DNA from: RGIG5612 sp964528825
GTDB lineage: Bacteria > Bacillota > Clostridia > Lachnospirales > Lachnospiraceae
Reading direction: 5' to 3'
Assembly: GCA_964528825.1 (NCBI GenBank)
Contig: CAZGVB010000007.1
Span: forward strand, 10,188 to 74,187
Length of the DNA: 64,000 nucleotides
Below the pieces are notes generated by a model, which saw nothing but the letters and a program-made list of their open reading frames with translations, was not told the DNA's origin and ran no database searches. Position 1 is the first letter of the stretch; each line of letters starts with the position of its first letter. A program made the position numbers and the translations under genes. Positions 43,219 to 51,766 of the stretch are shown piece after piece.

Positions 43219-43247
43219 ATATATGCCGAAGTCATATCGGCATATAT
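43219..43247 (-). promoter_or_regulatory. Hairpin between pta and ackA
   Basis: Perfect 11-bp stem ATATATGCCGA / TCGGCATATAT with a 7-base loop, no T-run after it on the minus strand. It lies 17 bp after the pta stop and 43 bp before the ackA start; more likely a transcript stabiliser or processing site than a terminator. Confidence 0.5.
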
Positions 43248-43263
43248 CCTGCAATATATTCAA

Positions 43264-44262
43264 TTATTTGTTCATCTGTGCCTGTACGGCTGTAAGTGCT
43301 ACTGTACCTACGATATCATCCGCAAAGCATCCTCTTGAAAGGTCATTAACAGGAAGTGCAAGGCCCTGAAGGATAGGACCGTAAGCCTCTGCCTTTGCGA
43401 GTCTTTGAACGAGCTTGTATCCGATATTGCCGGCCTCAAGGCAAGGGAATACAAGAGTATTCGCATGTCCTGCGACTGTGCTGCCGGGTGCCTTTGAAGC
43501 GCCGACCTGCGGAACTATAGCTGCATCTGCCTGAAGCTCACCGTCAATATCATATTGCGGGAATTTTTCCTTAGCTTTCTTTGCTGCATTTGCTACCATA
43601 TCTACTCTGTCATGCTTTGCACTGCCCATTGATGAGAATGAAAGCATAGCAACCTTTGACTTAGCACCAGTAAATGCCTCAAATGACTCAGCCGAAAGTC
43701 CTGCAACCTCTGCGAGCTTGTCCTCATCCGTATCAGGGCTTACTGCGCAATCTGCGAAGAGGAAAAGACCGTTCTCACCGAACTCGCAATTCGGAACATC
43801 CATGATAAAGAAACCTGAAACACCGCTGATGCCCGGTTTGCATTTAAGAAGCTGAAGAGCCGGTCTGATGGTATTGCCTGTCGAATGACATGCGCCCGAA
43901 ACAGCACCGTCTGCATCACCGCATTTGCACATAAGGCATGCATAATACATGTAATCCTTCTCCATCTGTTCCTTTGCGCTCTCGGGAGTAACACCCTTCT
44001 TTCCGCGAAGCTCTACGAATTTGTCGATATACTTCTGCTTGTTTGGATCATTGAAAGGATCTACAACAGTAGCACCGCTGATATCAAAACCGGCTCCGTT
44101 CTTTTCAATCTCCTCCGGAGTGCCGATGATGATAAGATTTGCAATGCCGAGCTTGAGGATCTTTTCAGCAGCCTCATAAGTTCTCTTGTCCATAGACTCA
44201 GGCAGAACGATAGTCTTCTTGTCAGCCTTTGCCTGTTCGAAAATCTTCTCAATAAATTTCAT
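43264..44262 (-). CDS. pta: Phosphate acetyltransferase
   Basis: Converts acetyl-CoA and phosphate to acetyl phosphate for AckA. ATG 44262 (MKFIEKIFEQAKADKKTIVLPES) follows AAGGTGG; the alternative GTG at 44274 overlaps that site. 332 aa, the short single-domain Pta of Firmicutes. Signatures: YYACLMCKCGDADGAVSGACHSTGNTIRPALQ, ADCAVSPDTDEDKLAEVA, AMLSFSSMGSAKHD, GELQADAAIVP, AGHANTLVFPCLEAGNIGYKLVQRLAKAEAYGPILQGLALPVNDLSRG. First gene of pta-ackA-rpmF. Confidence 0.97.
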   Translation of the reverse strand: MKFIEKIFEQAKADKKTIVLPESMDKRTYEAAEKILKLGIANLIIIGTPEEIEKNGAGFDISGATVVDPFNDPNKQKYIDKFVELRGKKGVTPESAKEQMEKDYMYYACLMCKCGDADGAVSGACHSTGNTIRPALQLLKCKPGISGVSGFFIMDVPNCEFGENGLFLFADCAVSPDTDEDKLAEVAGLSAESFEAFTGAKSKVAMLSFSSMGSAKHDRVDMVANAAKKAKEKFPQYDIDGELQADAAIVPQVGASKAPGSTVAGHANTLVFPCLEAGNIGYKLVQRLAKAEAYGPILQGLALPVNDLSRGCFADDIVGTVALTAVQAQMNK

Positions 44263-44344
44263 AAAAATATCCACCTTTTTTATTTTTTGCCATAAAGCAG
44301 CAGTCGAGCCTGTCGCAAAATGTCAATTGAATACTAACTATATT

Positions 44345-44373
44345 ATTATAAAAACTCGCAATATGAAAAACAA
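44345..44373 (-). promoter_or_regulatory. Promoter of pta-ackA
   Basis: Minus strand: -35 TTGTTT, 17-bp spacer, perfect -10 TATAAT; about 80 bp before pta. Confidence 0.72.
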
Positions 44374-44392
44374 GAAAAATTTAAAAGTCCGA

Positions 44393-45673
44393 TCATATAT
44401 TCCTTATCTGCTGTTCATACGGAGTCTTTATATCTGTATCGAACTTGTTCATACATATCATTCTGTATAGGAGATCGCCCTTTAATGTCTGCATTATCAT
44501 ATCGGGTGATGCAGGATCTTCAGTTTTATAATCCGCCAGCTTGCTTATCAGCCTTATACGTCCCTGTTTTTTAATACCTGCAAGCAATGGCTCGGCCTCC
44601 TTTCTGAAACCAAGCACGCTGACAGCCTTAAGGCTCTGCTCATTATAAAGACTTTCCATATCCTTTGCCTTTATATCCAATGTGATATGCATAAGTGCCC
44701 TGCCGACGGTTGCCTTACTGATATTCTTGCAATTGATCAGCTCCCTGAATTGGTTAAAGGATCTGAATTGATATCGTTTATTAAAAATGCGATTTGCAAG
44801 ATCATCATTCACACCGAAATATTCTGCGAGCTCCTCAGCACTTTGTGCAGAAAGCAGCTTCTCACCCAGAACAGATGAAAAATCATCTCTAAATATCGGA
44901 AATGTTTCAAGGTAGCGATCTGTAAGTATCTTATAGACTTCATCCGGGACGGTCATCGCGATAGATGTCATCGCATACTTGTTATAAATAGCATTTCTGA
45001 TAGCCGTTGCGGAGGAAAATCCCTCCATTACAGCCGAGTTGTTATGCTCCGAAAGCATTCTCGCGATAGGCCTGGGCTTTATATTGCTGTTCAGTCTCTT
45101 GAGTGCTTTCATATATTCGACGCCGAGTATATTATTGGATGTCTCCAACACGCGCATATATTCATCGCCCAGTACCCGGCCCACAGCCTCAGATATAGCA
45201 GCCGCATTTGACATGCCGGATCTCATGGCATTTTTTACGATATCACGAAATTGCGGTGTCTCATTCATGATAATATCGGCTATCTTCTCAAAGTAGTCAA
45301 CGATATTTTCGCTGTCCTTTTCGGATACAAGTCCATGACTGTCGGCGCTCCTATCAAGGCTCTCTGTGCCGAAGCACAGATCATCTACTACCCCAAGCTT
45401 ATCAAGTATAGCCACTCCTCCAAAGGCGAAATATTCCGCACTCGCCGTTGAAAAGCATGACGGAAGCTCAAGAACGAGATCCGCCCCGCACTTAAGTGCC
45501 ATCTCACATCTGGAATATTTGTCGATGATGGTAGGTGCCCCACGCTGTACATAATTGCCGCTCATTACAACAACGATATAGTCACTCTTCAGTTCTTCCC
45601 TTGCAGACTTCAAATGGTATGCATGTCCGTTATGAAAAGGATTATATTCGGCGATTATTCCGGTTACCTTCAT
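44393..45673 (-). CDS. tmcAL: TmcAL, tRNA(Met) cytidine acetate ligase
   Basis: Acetylates the wobble C34 of elongator tRNA-Met using acetate and ATP. 426 aa. N-terminal nucleotidyltransferase motif IIAEYNPFHNGHAYHL (HxGH-type, residues about 6-21), VVMSGNYVQRGAPTIIDKYSR, LELPSCFSTASAEYFAFGGVAIL, and SEHNNSAVMEGFSSATAIRNAI in the centre, then a helical tRNA-binding C-terminal part. It lies directly upstream of pta and ackA, the acetate-producing branch, which is notable because acetate is its substrate. Confidence 0.92.
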   Translation of the reverse strand: MKVTGIIAEYNPFHNGHAYHLKSAREELKSDYIVVVMSGNYVQRGAPTIIDKYSRCEMALKCGADLVLELPSCFSTASAEYFAFGGVAILDKLGVVDDLCFGTESLDRSADSHGLVSEKDSENIVDYFEKIADIIMNETPQFRDIVKNAMRSGMSNAAAISEAVGRVLGDEYMRVLETSNNILGVEYMKALKRLNSNIKPRPIARMLSEHNNSAVMEGFSSATAIRNAIYNKYAMTSIAMTVPDEVYKILTDRYLETFPIFRDDFSSVLGEKLLSAQSAEELAEYFGVNDDLANRIFNKRYQFRSFNQFRELINCKNISKATVGRALMHITLDIKAKDMESLYNEQSLKAVSVLGFRKEAEPLLAGIKKQGRIRLISKLADYKTEDPASPDMIMQTLKGDLLYRMICMNKFDTDIKTPYEQQIRNI

Positions 45674-45716
45674 GATATCTCCATCCCTATCTGCTGCCGA
45701 TATTTTTTAAGGCAGC

Positions 45717-47081
45717 TTAGTTTTTAAAGCTGTGCACAGGGGCCGGTATCCTGCCGCCTCTGCCGACAAATCTGCTGCAATCATATCCGTTTACAGGCAT
45801 AATGGGCGCGTGACCGAGCAGTCCGCCGAATTCAACACTCTCACCTACATCCTTGCCGTAGACCGGTATAAGTCTCACAGCTGTAGTCTTTTGATTTATC
45901 ATGCCTATTGCGGCCTCGTCTGCGATGATACCGGATATTGTCGAGCTTTTTGTATTGCCCGGAATGGCTATCATATCCAGTCCTACCGAACAGACACATG
46001 TCATTGCTTCTAATTTTTCTATGGTTATGGCGCCGCAGGCTGCAGCGTCTATCATGCCCTGATCCTCACTCACAGGGATAAATGCTCCGGAAAGGCCTCC
46101 GACATATGACGATGCCATCAAGCCGCCTTTTTTCACCTGATCGTTCAAAAGTGCAAGCGCCGCTGTTGTTCCGGGTGCACCTGCCTTTTCCAGTCCCATC
46201 TCGCAGAGTATATCAGCCACGCTGTCTCCTATTGCAGGCGTGGGCGCAAGTGAAAGATCAACAATTCCAAACGGTATATCCAGCATCTGTGAGGCCTTGC
46301 GTGCTACAAGCTGCCCCACTCTGGTAACCTTAAATGCCGTCTTTTTTACCGTTTCGCAAAGTGTCTCAAAATTTTCATCACGGATCTTCTCAAGAGCAGC
46401 CTTTACAACACCAGGTCCCGAGACGCCGACATTTATGATCTTATCTGCCTCGGTCACTCCGTGAAATGCTCCCGCCATGAATGGATTGTCATCCGGCGCA
46501 TTGCAGAATACAACCAGCTTCGCACATCCGAGCGAATCATTTTCCCTCGTCAGATATGCCGTTTCTGATATGATATCTCCCATAAGTGCCACAGCATCCA
46601 TATTGAGGCCGCATTTGGTAGATCCGAGATTGACCGACGCGCAAAGCCTCTCCGTACTTGCAAGGGCCCCTGGGATGGATCTTATAAGCAGCTCATCGGC
46701 ATGCGTCATGCCCTTAGATACAAGTGCCGAGTATCCTCCGAGGAAATTCACACCCACATCATGTGCCGCTTTATCAAGTGTGATCGCTATTTTTATAAAA
46801 TCATCCGTATCCTTGCATGCAGCACCGCCGATCAATGCTATGGGCGTTACCGAGATCCTTTTATTGACTATCGGAATGCCGAGTTCTCTTTCGATCTGTT
46901 CACCGCATGGTACGAGATCATTTGCCGTTTCCGTTATTTTTTTATATATTTTTTCACATAATATGTCTATATCAGGGTCAATGCAGTCAAGAAGTGATAT
47001 CCCGAGCGTTATGGTACGCACGTCGAGATTATCATGCATTATCATTTGATTTGTTTCACTTGCTTCGTATATATTGATCAT
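45717..47081 (-). CDS. UPF0210 / DUF711 (PFL-like) family protein
   Basis: 454-aa conserved protein of unknown function. Recognised by ERELGIPIVNKRISVTPIALIGGA near residue 70, LGGYSALVSKGMTHADELLIRSIP, CAKLVVFCNAPDDNPFMAGAFHGV, and the Gly-rich end GGLLGHAPIMPVNGYDCSRFVGRGGRIPAPVHSFKN. Glycyl-radical-like fold has been noted for the family, but the C-terminal GRGGR here is not a proven radical site. It follows the ACT gene by 11 bp; this ACT-UPF0210 pair is conserved across Firmicutes and archaea, implying a joint role. Confidence 0.9.
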   Translation of the reverse strand: MINIYEASETNQMIMHDNLDVRTITLGISLLDCIDPDIDILCEKIYKKITETANDLVPCGEQIERELGIPIVNKRISVTPIALIGGAACKDTDDFIKIAITLDKAAHDVGVNFLGGYSALVSKGMTHADELLIRSIPGALASTERLCASVNLGSTKCGLNMDAVALMGDIISETAYLTRENDSLGCAKLVVFCNAPDDNPFMAGAFHGVTEADKIINVGVSGPGVVKAALEKIRDENFETLCETVKKTAFKVTRVGQLVARKASQMLDIPFGIVDLSLAPTPAIGDSVADILCEMGLEKAGAPGTTAALALLNDQVKKGGLMASSYVGGLSGAFIPVSEDQGMIDAAACGAITIEKLEAMTCVCSVGLDMIAIPGNTKSSTISGIIADEAAIGMINQKTTAVRLIPVYGKDVGESVEFGGLLGHAPIMPVNGYDCSRFVGRGGRIPAPVHSFKN

Positions 47082-47092
47082 AGGACTCTCCG

Positions 47093-47365
47093 TTATATCC
47101 TGTGCATTGCGTCAAAGATATCCTCTTTTTGCATCTTTATCTGCATTCCTATCTCCTCGCCAAGTGCCTCTATGCCGTCGCATATCTTGCCGAACGGCAC
47201 GTCACTTCCGGACGTATCGGCTATCATCATCATATTGAAAAAGCCTCCCGTGATGGTCTGGGAGATGTCCAATATATTCACCTTATTTGAGGCGAGATAT
47301 GTGCATACAGCGGCAATGATCCCGACTCTGTCTTTTCCTACAACCGTTATGATAGCCTTACCCAT
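47093..47365 (-). CDS. ACT domain protein, UPF0237 family
   Basis: 90-aa stand-alone ACT domain, related to the regulatory part of GcvR. MGKAIITVVGKDRVGIIAAVCTYLASNKVNILDISQ is diagnostic, ending IGMQIKMQKEDIFDAMHRI. Probable amino-acid-sensing partner of the UPF0210 protein encoded 11 bp downstream in the same operon. Ligand unknown. Confidence 0.92.
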   Translation of the reverse strand: MGKAIITVVGKDRVGIIAAVCTYLASNKVNILDISQTITGGFFNMMMIADTSGSDVPFGKICDGIEALGEEIGMQIKMQKEDIFDAMHRI

Positions 47366-47414
47366 GTCATTTCCTCTCTGTATATATATTTCACGTGCTT
47401 ATTATGCCCTTATG

Positions 47415-47595
47415 CTTATATCTTGACTACTTATATCTCGACTGCTTATATNNNNNNNNNNNNNNNNNNNNNNNNNNNNNNNNNNNNNNNNNNNNNNNNN
47501 NNNNNNNNNNNNNNNNNNNNNNNNNNNNNNNNNNNNNNNNNNNNNNNNNNNTTATATCTCGACTGCTTATATTTCAGTTTCTTATATCTCGACTT
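47415..47595. repeat. 15-bp tandem repeat array interrupted by an assembly gap
   Basis: Units CTTATATCTCGACTG: two full copies and part of a third left of the gap (47415-47451), one copy, a degenerate copy and a copy containing the walJ stop right of it (47552-47595). The walJ TAA lies inside the rightmost unit (47582-47584). The real number of copies is hidden in the gap, and the array is absent from the usual walJ/ACT context. Confidence 0.88.
47452..47551. other. Assembly gap (100 N)
   Basis: Exactly 100 undetermined bases, a conventional scaffold-gap length, embedded in the 15-bp tandem repeat. Most likely the repeat prevented assembly across it; true length unknown. Confidence 0.98.
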
Positions 47596-48379
47596 CCTTT
47601 GAGGGCATATTTCGGCTTGCCACATGAATATCAAAATCCTTTGCCCTGTAAGCATTATCAGACATGTCAATCTCTGTCTCTACGGCGAGCCTTGCAAGCT
47701 CCCTCGTATTATTTTCATTGCTGAGATGTCCCAACAAAATATATTTTATATTATCATGCATCAGCTTTGTAAGCAATAATCCGCTGCTTTCATTTGACAG
47801 ATGTCCGTATTTTCCGAGTATTCTCTGCTTTAGATAATACGGATACGGTCCCGCCTCGAGCATACGCACGTCATGATTGGCCTCTATCAGCAATCCGTCC
47901 AGTCCTTTAAGTCCTTCCACAAGATGGTCATCAAACTCCCCGAGATCGGTGACAGAGGCAAATGAGCTTCTCCCGTCATCTATCCTATAGCATACCGGTT
48001 CCAGAGCATCATGAGATATGCTAAGTGCCTCGATGGCCATATCCCCGATCGCAAAATGCTCACCGGCCGTGATCTCTATCATCAGATCATTATCGAACTT
48101 ACCAAGTGAAGATGTTCTTTTTATTCCTTCTATAGTGCCTGCTGTCGCATATATGGGTATGCCATATTTGCGTTCGATCACTCCGAGCCCATTTATATGA
48201 TCGGTATGCTCATGTGTTATAAGTATTGCATCTATCTCTTTCAGAGAGAGGCCGGCCTCGTTCAGTCCATCGCTGATCCTTTTACAGCTGAGGCCTGCAT
48301 CTATCAATATATTTACATTATTGCTTCCTATAAGCGTCGCATTGCCGCCGCTTCCGCTGGCAATATTTTTTATCCGCAT
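47582..48379 (-). CDS. walJ: WalJ/YycJ-type metallo-beta-lactamase-fold hydrolase
   Basis: MBL-fold phosphodiesterase family (YycJ/VicX/WalJ), linked in other Firmicutes to DNA-replication/cell-wall coordination and to the WalKR system. N-terminal IKNIASGSGGNATLIG, metal site THEHTDH (about residue 56), later His/Asp ligands in SISHDALEPVCYRI, VTDLGEF, EANHD and KYGHLSNESSG / LLGHLSNENN. 265 aa. Not associated here with walKR genes. Its stop codon lies in the last unit of a tandem repeat array that abuts the assembly gap. Confidence 0.88.
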   Translation of the reverse strand: MRIKNIASGSGGNATLIGSNNVNILIDAGLSCKRISDGLNEAGLSLKEIDAILITHEHTDHINGLGVIERKYGIPIYATAGTIEGIKRTSSLGKFDNDLMIEITAGEHFAIGDMAIEALSISHDALEPVCYRIDDGRSSFASVTDLGEFDDHLVEGLKGLDGLLIEANHDVRMLEAGPYPYYLKQRILGKYGHLSNESSGLLLTKLMHDNIKYILLGHLSNENNTRELARLAVETEIDMSDNAYRAKDFDIHVASRNMPSKEVEI

Positions 48380-48659
48380 TATCCCTGTTCTCTTTCTTGC
48401 TTTATGATCATATATTCATTATGATGCGCGTAATCGTGCCCATGATCATGCTTTTCCATGTAGGCAGTGATCATATTTTATAAGCCGTGATCATATTTTC
48501 CTTATAATGCAATAATTGCCCGAAAACCCATTACAGGTCTTCGGACAGTTATCCTCTATTCAATGCCGTGATCATAAGGCTTTCATGTTCTTGATATTAA
48601 GTCAGGGCCAAAACCATGGCCTATGATACTTACTTTAATGTATTTTTCTCGATCTGAGA
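48380..48659. other. Intergenic region upstream of walJ
   Basis: A 280-bp A/T-rich gap. GTGATCATATTTT occurs twice, about 20 bp apart, and TTCGG/CCGAA could pair weakly; no gene or clear promoter. Confidence 0.5.
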
Positions 48660-49355
48660 TCACATCAATGTGATCTCGCCGTTATTATCCATATCATATT
48701 CGTCGTTTTGATCAATATCATCATATCCGTCCGCCGCCTGAGTTTCCGCACCGGCATCAAGTTCATTTTGCATATCATACGTTGCAGCCTGACGTGACTT
48801 GCCGCTGTCTATAGCTGCCTGATTGGCCTGATAAGATTCTCTGTTGCGATTGATCGTATCAAATTCCGTCTCAAGAGCACTCGCGAGATCATTATATCTT
48901 GAATTAAATTGAGCCATAGATTCATTTATGATCTGCTGAAGATTTGCAAGTGCATCATCGAGATATTGATTTGTGGCAGTCTTCAGAGCATCACTTTCAC
49001 TCTTTGTCTGATACATGATAGAAGCGGCCTGTGCCTTGGCATCATTAACCACAGCATCAGCCTCCTTATATGCTTTTTGCATGATCTCGTGCTCGGAAAC
49101 GAGTCTGATGGTCATCTCATTGGCTTTTTTGATCATCTCCTCTGCTTTTTCCTGAGCATCCTTCAAGATAGCATCACGATTGGCTATAATACGCTGATAT
49201 TTTTTTATCTCATCCGGGATATTGATCCTAAGCTCCTCAAGCATATCCTCAAGCTCATTCCTGTTGACTATGATCTTGGAATTGGATAGCGGCTGAAGCT
49301 TGCAATTGTTGATATATTCCTCAATCTCGGCTATCGTCTGTTCAATCTTGCTCAT
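48660..49355 (-). CDS. Coiled-coil protein of unknown function (often labelled ATPase-like / DivIVA-like)
   Basis: 231 aa, almost wholly helical: N-terminal SKIEQTIAEIEEYINNCKLQPLSNSKIIVNRNELEDMLEELRINIPDEIKKYQRIIANRDAILKDAQEKAEEM resembles DivIVA/ATP-synthase-B-type helices; the middle is Ala/Gln/Glu-rich with a low-complexity repeat of Ala-Ser-X-Met, then a very acidic C-terminal tail with repeated Asp-Asp/Tyr-Asp steps (YDDIDQNDEYDMDNN). No ATP-binding motif is present, so 'ATPase' labels seen for relatives are not supported. Its family is conserved next to coaD-rsmD in Lachnospiraceae, suggesting a cell-envelope role, but none is proved. ATG 49355 or 49358 are both possible. Confidence 0.55.
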   Translation of the reverse strand: MSKIEQTIAEIEEYINNCKLQPLSNSKIIVNRNELEDMLEELRINIPDEIKKYQRIIANRDAILKDAQEKAEEMIKKANEMTIRLVSEHEIMQKAYKEADAVVNDAKAQAASIMYQTKSESDALKTATNQYLDDALANLQQIINESMAQFNSRYNDLASALETEFDTINRNRESYQANQAAIDSGKSRQAATYDMQNELDAGAETQAADGYDDIDQNDEYDMDNNGEITLM

Positions 49356-49394
49356 CATATTTCTCCATAATCATTTATTTGATCTTAAGATTCG

Positions 49395-49889
49395 TCAGGC
49401 TCTTGTCTCCTGAAGCTCCGATACGCGTTCTCTGACCTTATCTGCCACATATGGCGGAACGAACTTGGATATATCGCCCTCATACATCGCGGTCTCTCTG
49501 ACTATACTGGAGCTCAGGTAAGCATATTCAAGTGATGCCGTGATAAATATAGTATCTACCTCCGGATATATTGCCCTGCTCGCCTGAGTTATCTGAAGCT
49601 CGTATTCAAAATCCGTAACGGCCCTCAGTCCGTGGACCAAAAAAGCCTCTTCGCTTCTTGCATATTCTACCTGAAGTCCCCTGTAAAATCTCACTTTGAC
49701 ATTCGGAATATCCTTTGTGACCTCCTCAAGCATGCCAACGCGTTCTTCTACAGAGAACATCGGAGTCTTGCTGCTGTTGACCATCACACAGACGATAAGC
49801 TCATCCACCTTGCAGGCAGCCCTTCTTATGATATCTATGTGACCATATGTTACCGGATCAAATGAACCGGGATAAATAGCTTTTTTCAT
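49395..49889 (-). CDS. coaD: Phosphopantetheine adenylyltransferase
   Basis: Fourth step of coenzyme A synthesis. 164 aa; nucleotidyltransferase motif YPGSFDPVTYGHIDII (residues 5-20), AVVNSSKTPMFSVEERV region, HGLRAVTDFEYELQI, and the C-terminal YLSSSIVRETAMYEGDISKFVPP. Standard length. 128 bp after rsmD, a conserved pair in Firmicutes. Confidence 0.97.
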   Translation of the reverse strand: MKKAIYPGSFDPVTYGHIDIIRRAACKVDELIVCVMVNSSKTPMFSVEERVGMLEEVTKDIPNVKVRFYRGLQVEYARSEEAFLVHGLRAVTDFEYELQITQASRAIYPEVDTIFITASLEYAYLSSSIVRETAMYEGDISKFVPPYVADKVRERVSELQETRA

Positions 49890-50017
49890 TGTTAATATTT
49901 ATGCAGACATCTCACAGATCATGATCTGCCATTTACCGTGTTGTCTGATCTTATAATCCATAACATATCATGAAATATCGCGATATCTCATGATATTTCA
50001 AAGTGACGATGCCGATA

Positions 50018-50587
50018 TCACGGCCGCGCCCCATCCTTCAGTCTCAAGAAATAATGTCTGTTCGTCTTATATATCTTTTCCCTCGTTATCTCATAGGGAC
50101 TGTTTTTTATGAAATTCAGATCGTTGGATTTTGTTGCTTCAATGATAATGATGCTTTCATTATCTATCAGTCCGGAAGAGGCCAATGCAGACAAGGTTTC
50201 TTCCTCAAGCTCCTCAAAATAAGGAGGATCAATATAAACAATATCAAACTTCATTTTCCTAAATGCCAATTCGTTAATGGCAGCCAGGGCATTTTTCTGA
50301 AGTATTATGGCATCATCGTATAATTTGGTGAATGTGAGATTGTCCTTAAGGCACCTTACAGCCTTAGAACTGTTGTCAACAAAGGCACATCTCAATGCTC
50401 CCCTGCTGAGGGCCTCAATGCCTATCCCACCGCTTCCACAAAAAAGATCCAGGAACATAGCCCCCGGAACATAAGGAGCCAATATATTAAACAGAGTCTC
50501 CTTGATCTTATCGATAGTAGGTCTGGTATCAAGTCCGGGGACTGCCTTAAGAGGCAGCCTCCGGGCTTTTCCTGCAATAACTCTCAT
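50018..50587 (-). CDS. rsmD: RsmD, 16S rRNA m2G966 methyltransferase
   Basis: SAM-dependent guanine-N2 methylase acting on small-subunit rRNA. 189 aa. Begins MRVIAGKARRLPLKAVPG, then RPTIDKIKETLFNIL, the SAM site FLDLFCGSGGIGIEALSRGA and the catalytic DPPY in FDIVYIDPPYFEELEE. 36 bp after rpsA, coupled to coaD downstream. Confidence 0.96.
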   Translation of the reverse strand: MRVIAGKARRLPLKAVPGLDTRPTIDKIKETLFNILAPYVPGAMFLDLFCGSGGIGIEALSRGALRCAFVDNSSKAVRCLKDNLTFTKLYDDAIILQKNALAAINELAFRKMKFDIVYIDPPYFEELEEETLSALASSGLIDNESIIIIEATKSNDLNFIKNSPYEITREKIYKTNRHYFLRLKDGARP

Positions 50588-50623
50588 TTATCCGAAAATC
50601 AGATCGTAATGACTATATTCAGA

Positions 50624-51766
50624 TTACTGCTCGTCTGCAGCTTCTTCCTGTACAGGTGCGGCTGCCTCTGCAGTCTCTTCCTGCTTGTCATCTACATCCT
50701 CTTCTGTCTCGTCCGGAACAAGATCGTCATCAAAGTCTTTTCTGCTCAGAGAGATCTTCTTCTCATCTTCTCTGAAGTCTACGACCTTAACATCTATCAC
50801 CTGTCCGATAGAAAGAACATCTGATGCCTTCTTTACACGCTTCTTTGAGATCTGTGAAACGTGAAGCAGTCCGTCTATACCCGGCTCAAGCTCGATGAAT
50901 GCACCGAAATCGGCCATCCTTGCCACCTTGCCTGTTACGATAGAACCCGGGATATACTTTTCTCTTGCCAATTTCCAAGGATTCTGATCCGGGAACTTGC
51001 AGCTGAGTGCGATCTTTCCGTCAGAAATATTCTTGATAAATACTGTGATCTTGTCGCCGACGCTGAGTACAGACTTCGGATTATCTACTCTGCCCCATGA
51101 GATCTCGGAAATATGAAGCAATCCGTCAACACCGCCGAGGTCTACAAATGCACCGAAGCTGGTGATGGACTTAACTGTACCTTCTACGATATCATTGACC
51201 TGAAGTGTCTCAAGAAGCGCCTTGGCACGATCGGCCTTGGTCTCCTGTACAAGCTTCTTTCTGTTTCCGATGACTCTTCTGTTGCGCGGCTTATATTCTG
51301 TAACGATGATATCGATCTCCTGATCGACATATTTGGAAAGATTCTTCTCGAATACGTCTGATACAAGACTTGCGGGAACAAAGATCTTTGCTCCTTCATA
51401 ATCTGTGATGAGACCTCCGCTCGTTACCTTCTCAACCTTTACGGTAAGTACTTCCTGGTTCTCATATGCTTCCTGAACCTTCTTGTTGGCTTTGTCATCA
51501 CTGATGCGCTTGTATGAAAGCTGAACCTCGTTATCTGAGATACGAAGTACCTTGACATCAAGTGTCTGACCAACCTCAACAGCTTGTTCAAGATCGATCG
51601 TCGGATCGCTCGAGAATTCACTCTTGTAAACAACACCGTCATACTTGTGATTTACATTCATGACGATACGGTCCGGCTTAACTTCTAAGACAGTGCCTTC
51701 TACAATCTCCCCCGGTCGAATCGGCTTGGTTGATTCCTCAATCATTGCGTCAAATTCCTCTGACAT
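50624..51766 (-). CDS. rpsA: S1 RNA-binding domain protein (ribosomal protein S1 homologue)
   Basis: 380 aa with four S1 domains (about residues 18-84, 101-168, 190-260, 275-345), each with the FGAFVDL/ADFGAFIEL-type beta-barrel strands; an acidic Glu/Asp-rich tail (DDDLVPDETEEDVDDKQEE) follows. Fewer domains than Gram-negative S1 but normal for clostridial S1, which is often fused to IspH. Here the ATG lies 16 bp inside the 3' end of ispH in another frame: separate proteins from overlapping genes. Confidence 0.9.
   Translation of the reverse strand: MSEEFDAMIEESTKPIRPGEIVEGTVLEVKPDRIVMNVNHKYDGVVYKSEFSSDPTIDLEQAVEVGQTLDVKVLRISDNEVQLSYKRISDDKANKKVQEAYENQEVLTVKVEKVTSGGLITDYEGAKIFVPASLVSDVFEKNLSKYVDQEIDIIVTEYKPRNRRVIGNRKKLVQETKADRAKALLETLQVNDIVEGTVKSITSFGAFVDLGGVDGLLHISEISWGRVDNPKSVLSVGDKITVFIKNISDGKIALSCKFPDQNPWKLAREKYIPGSIVTGKVARMADFGAFIELEPGIDGLLHVSQISKKRVKKASDVLSIGQVIDVKVVDFREDEKKISLSRKDFDDDLVPDETEEDVDDKQEETAEAAAPVQEEAADEQ

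Noticed and set aside
47415..47595. Tandem units around the gap considered as a CRISPR or as coding
   Set aside because: No spacers; units are 15 bp and contiguous. Frames through the N run are artefacts.
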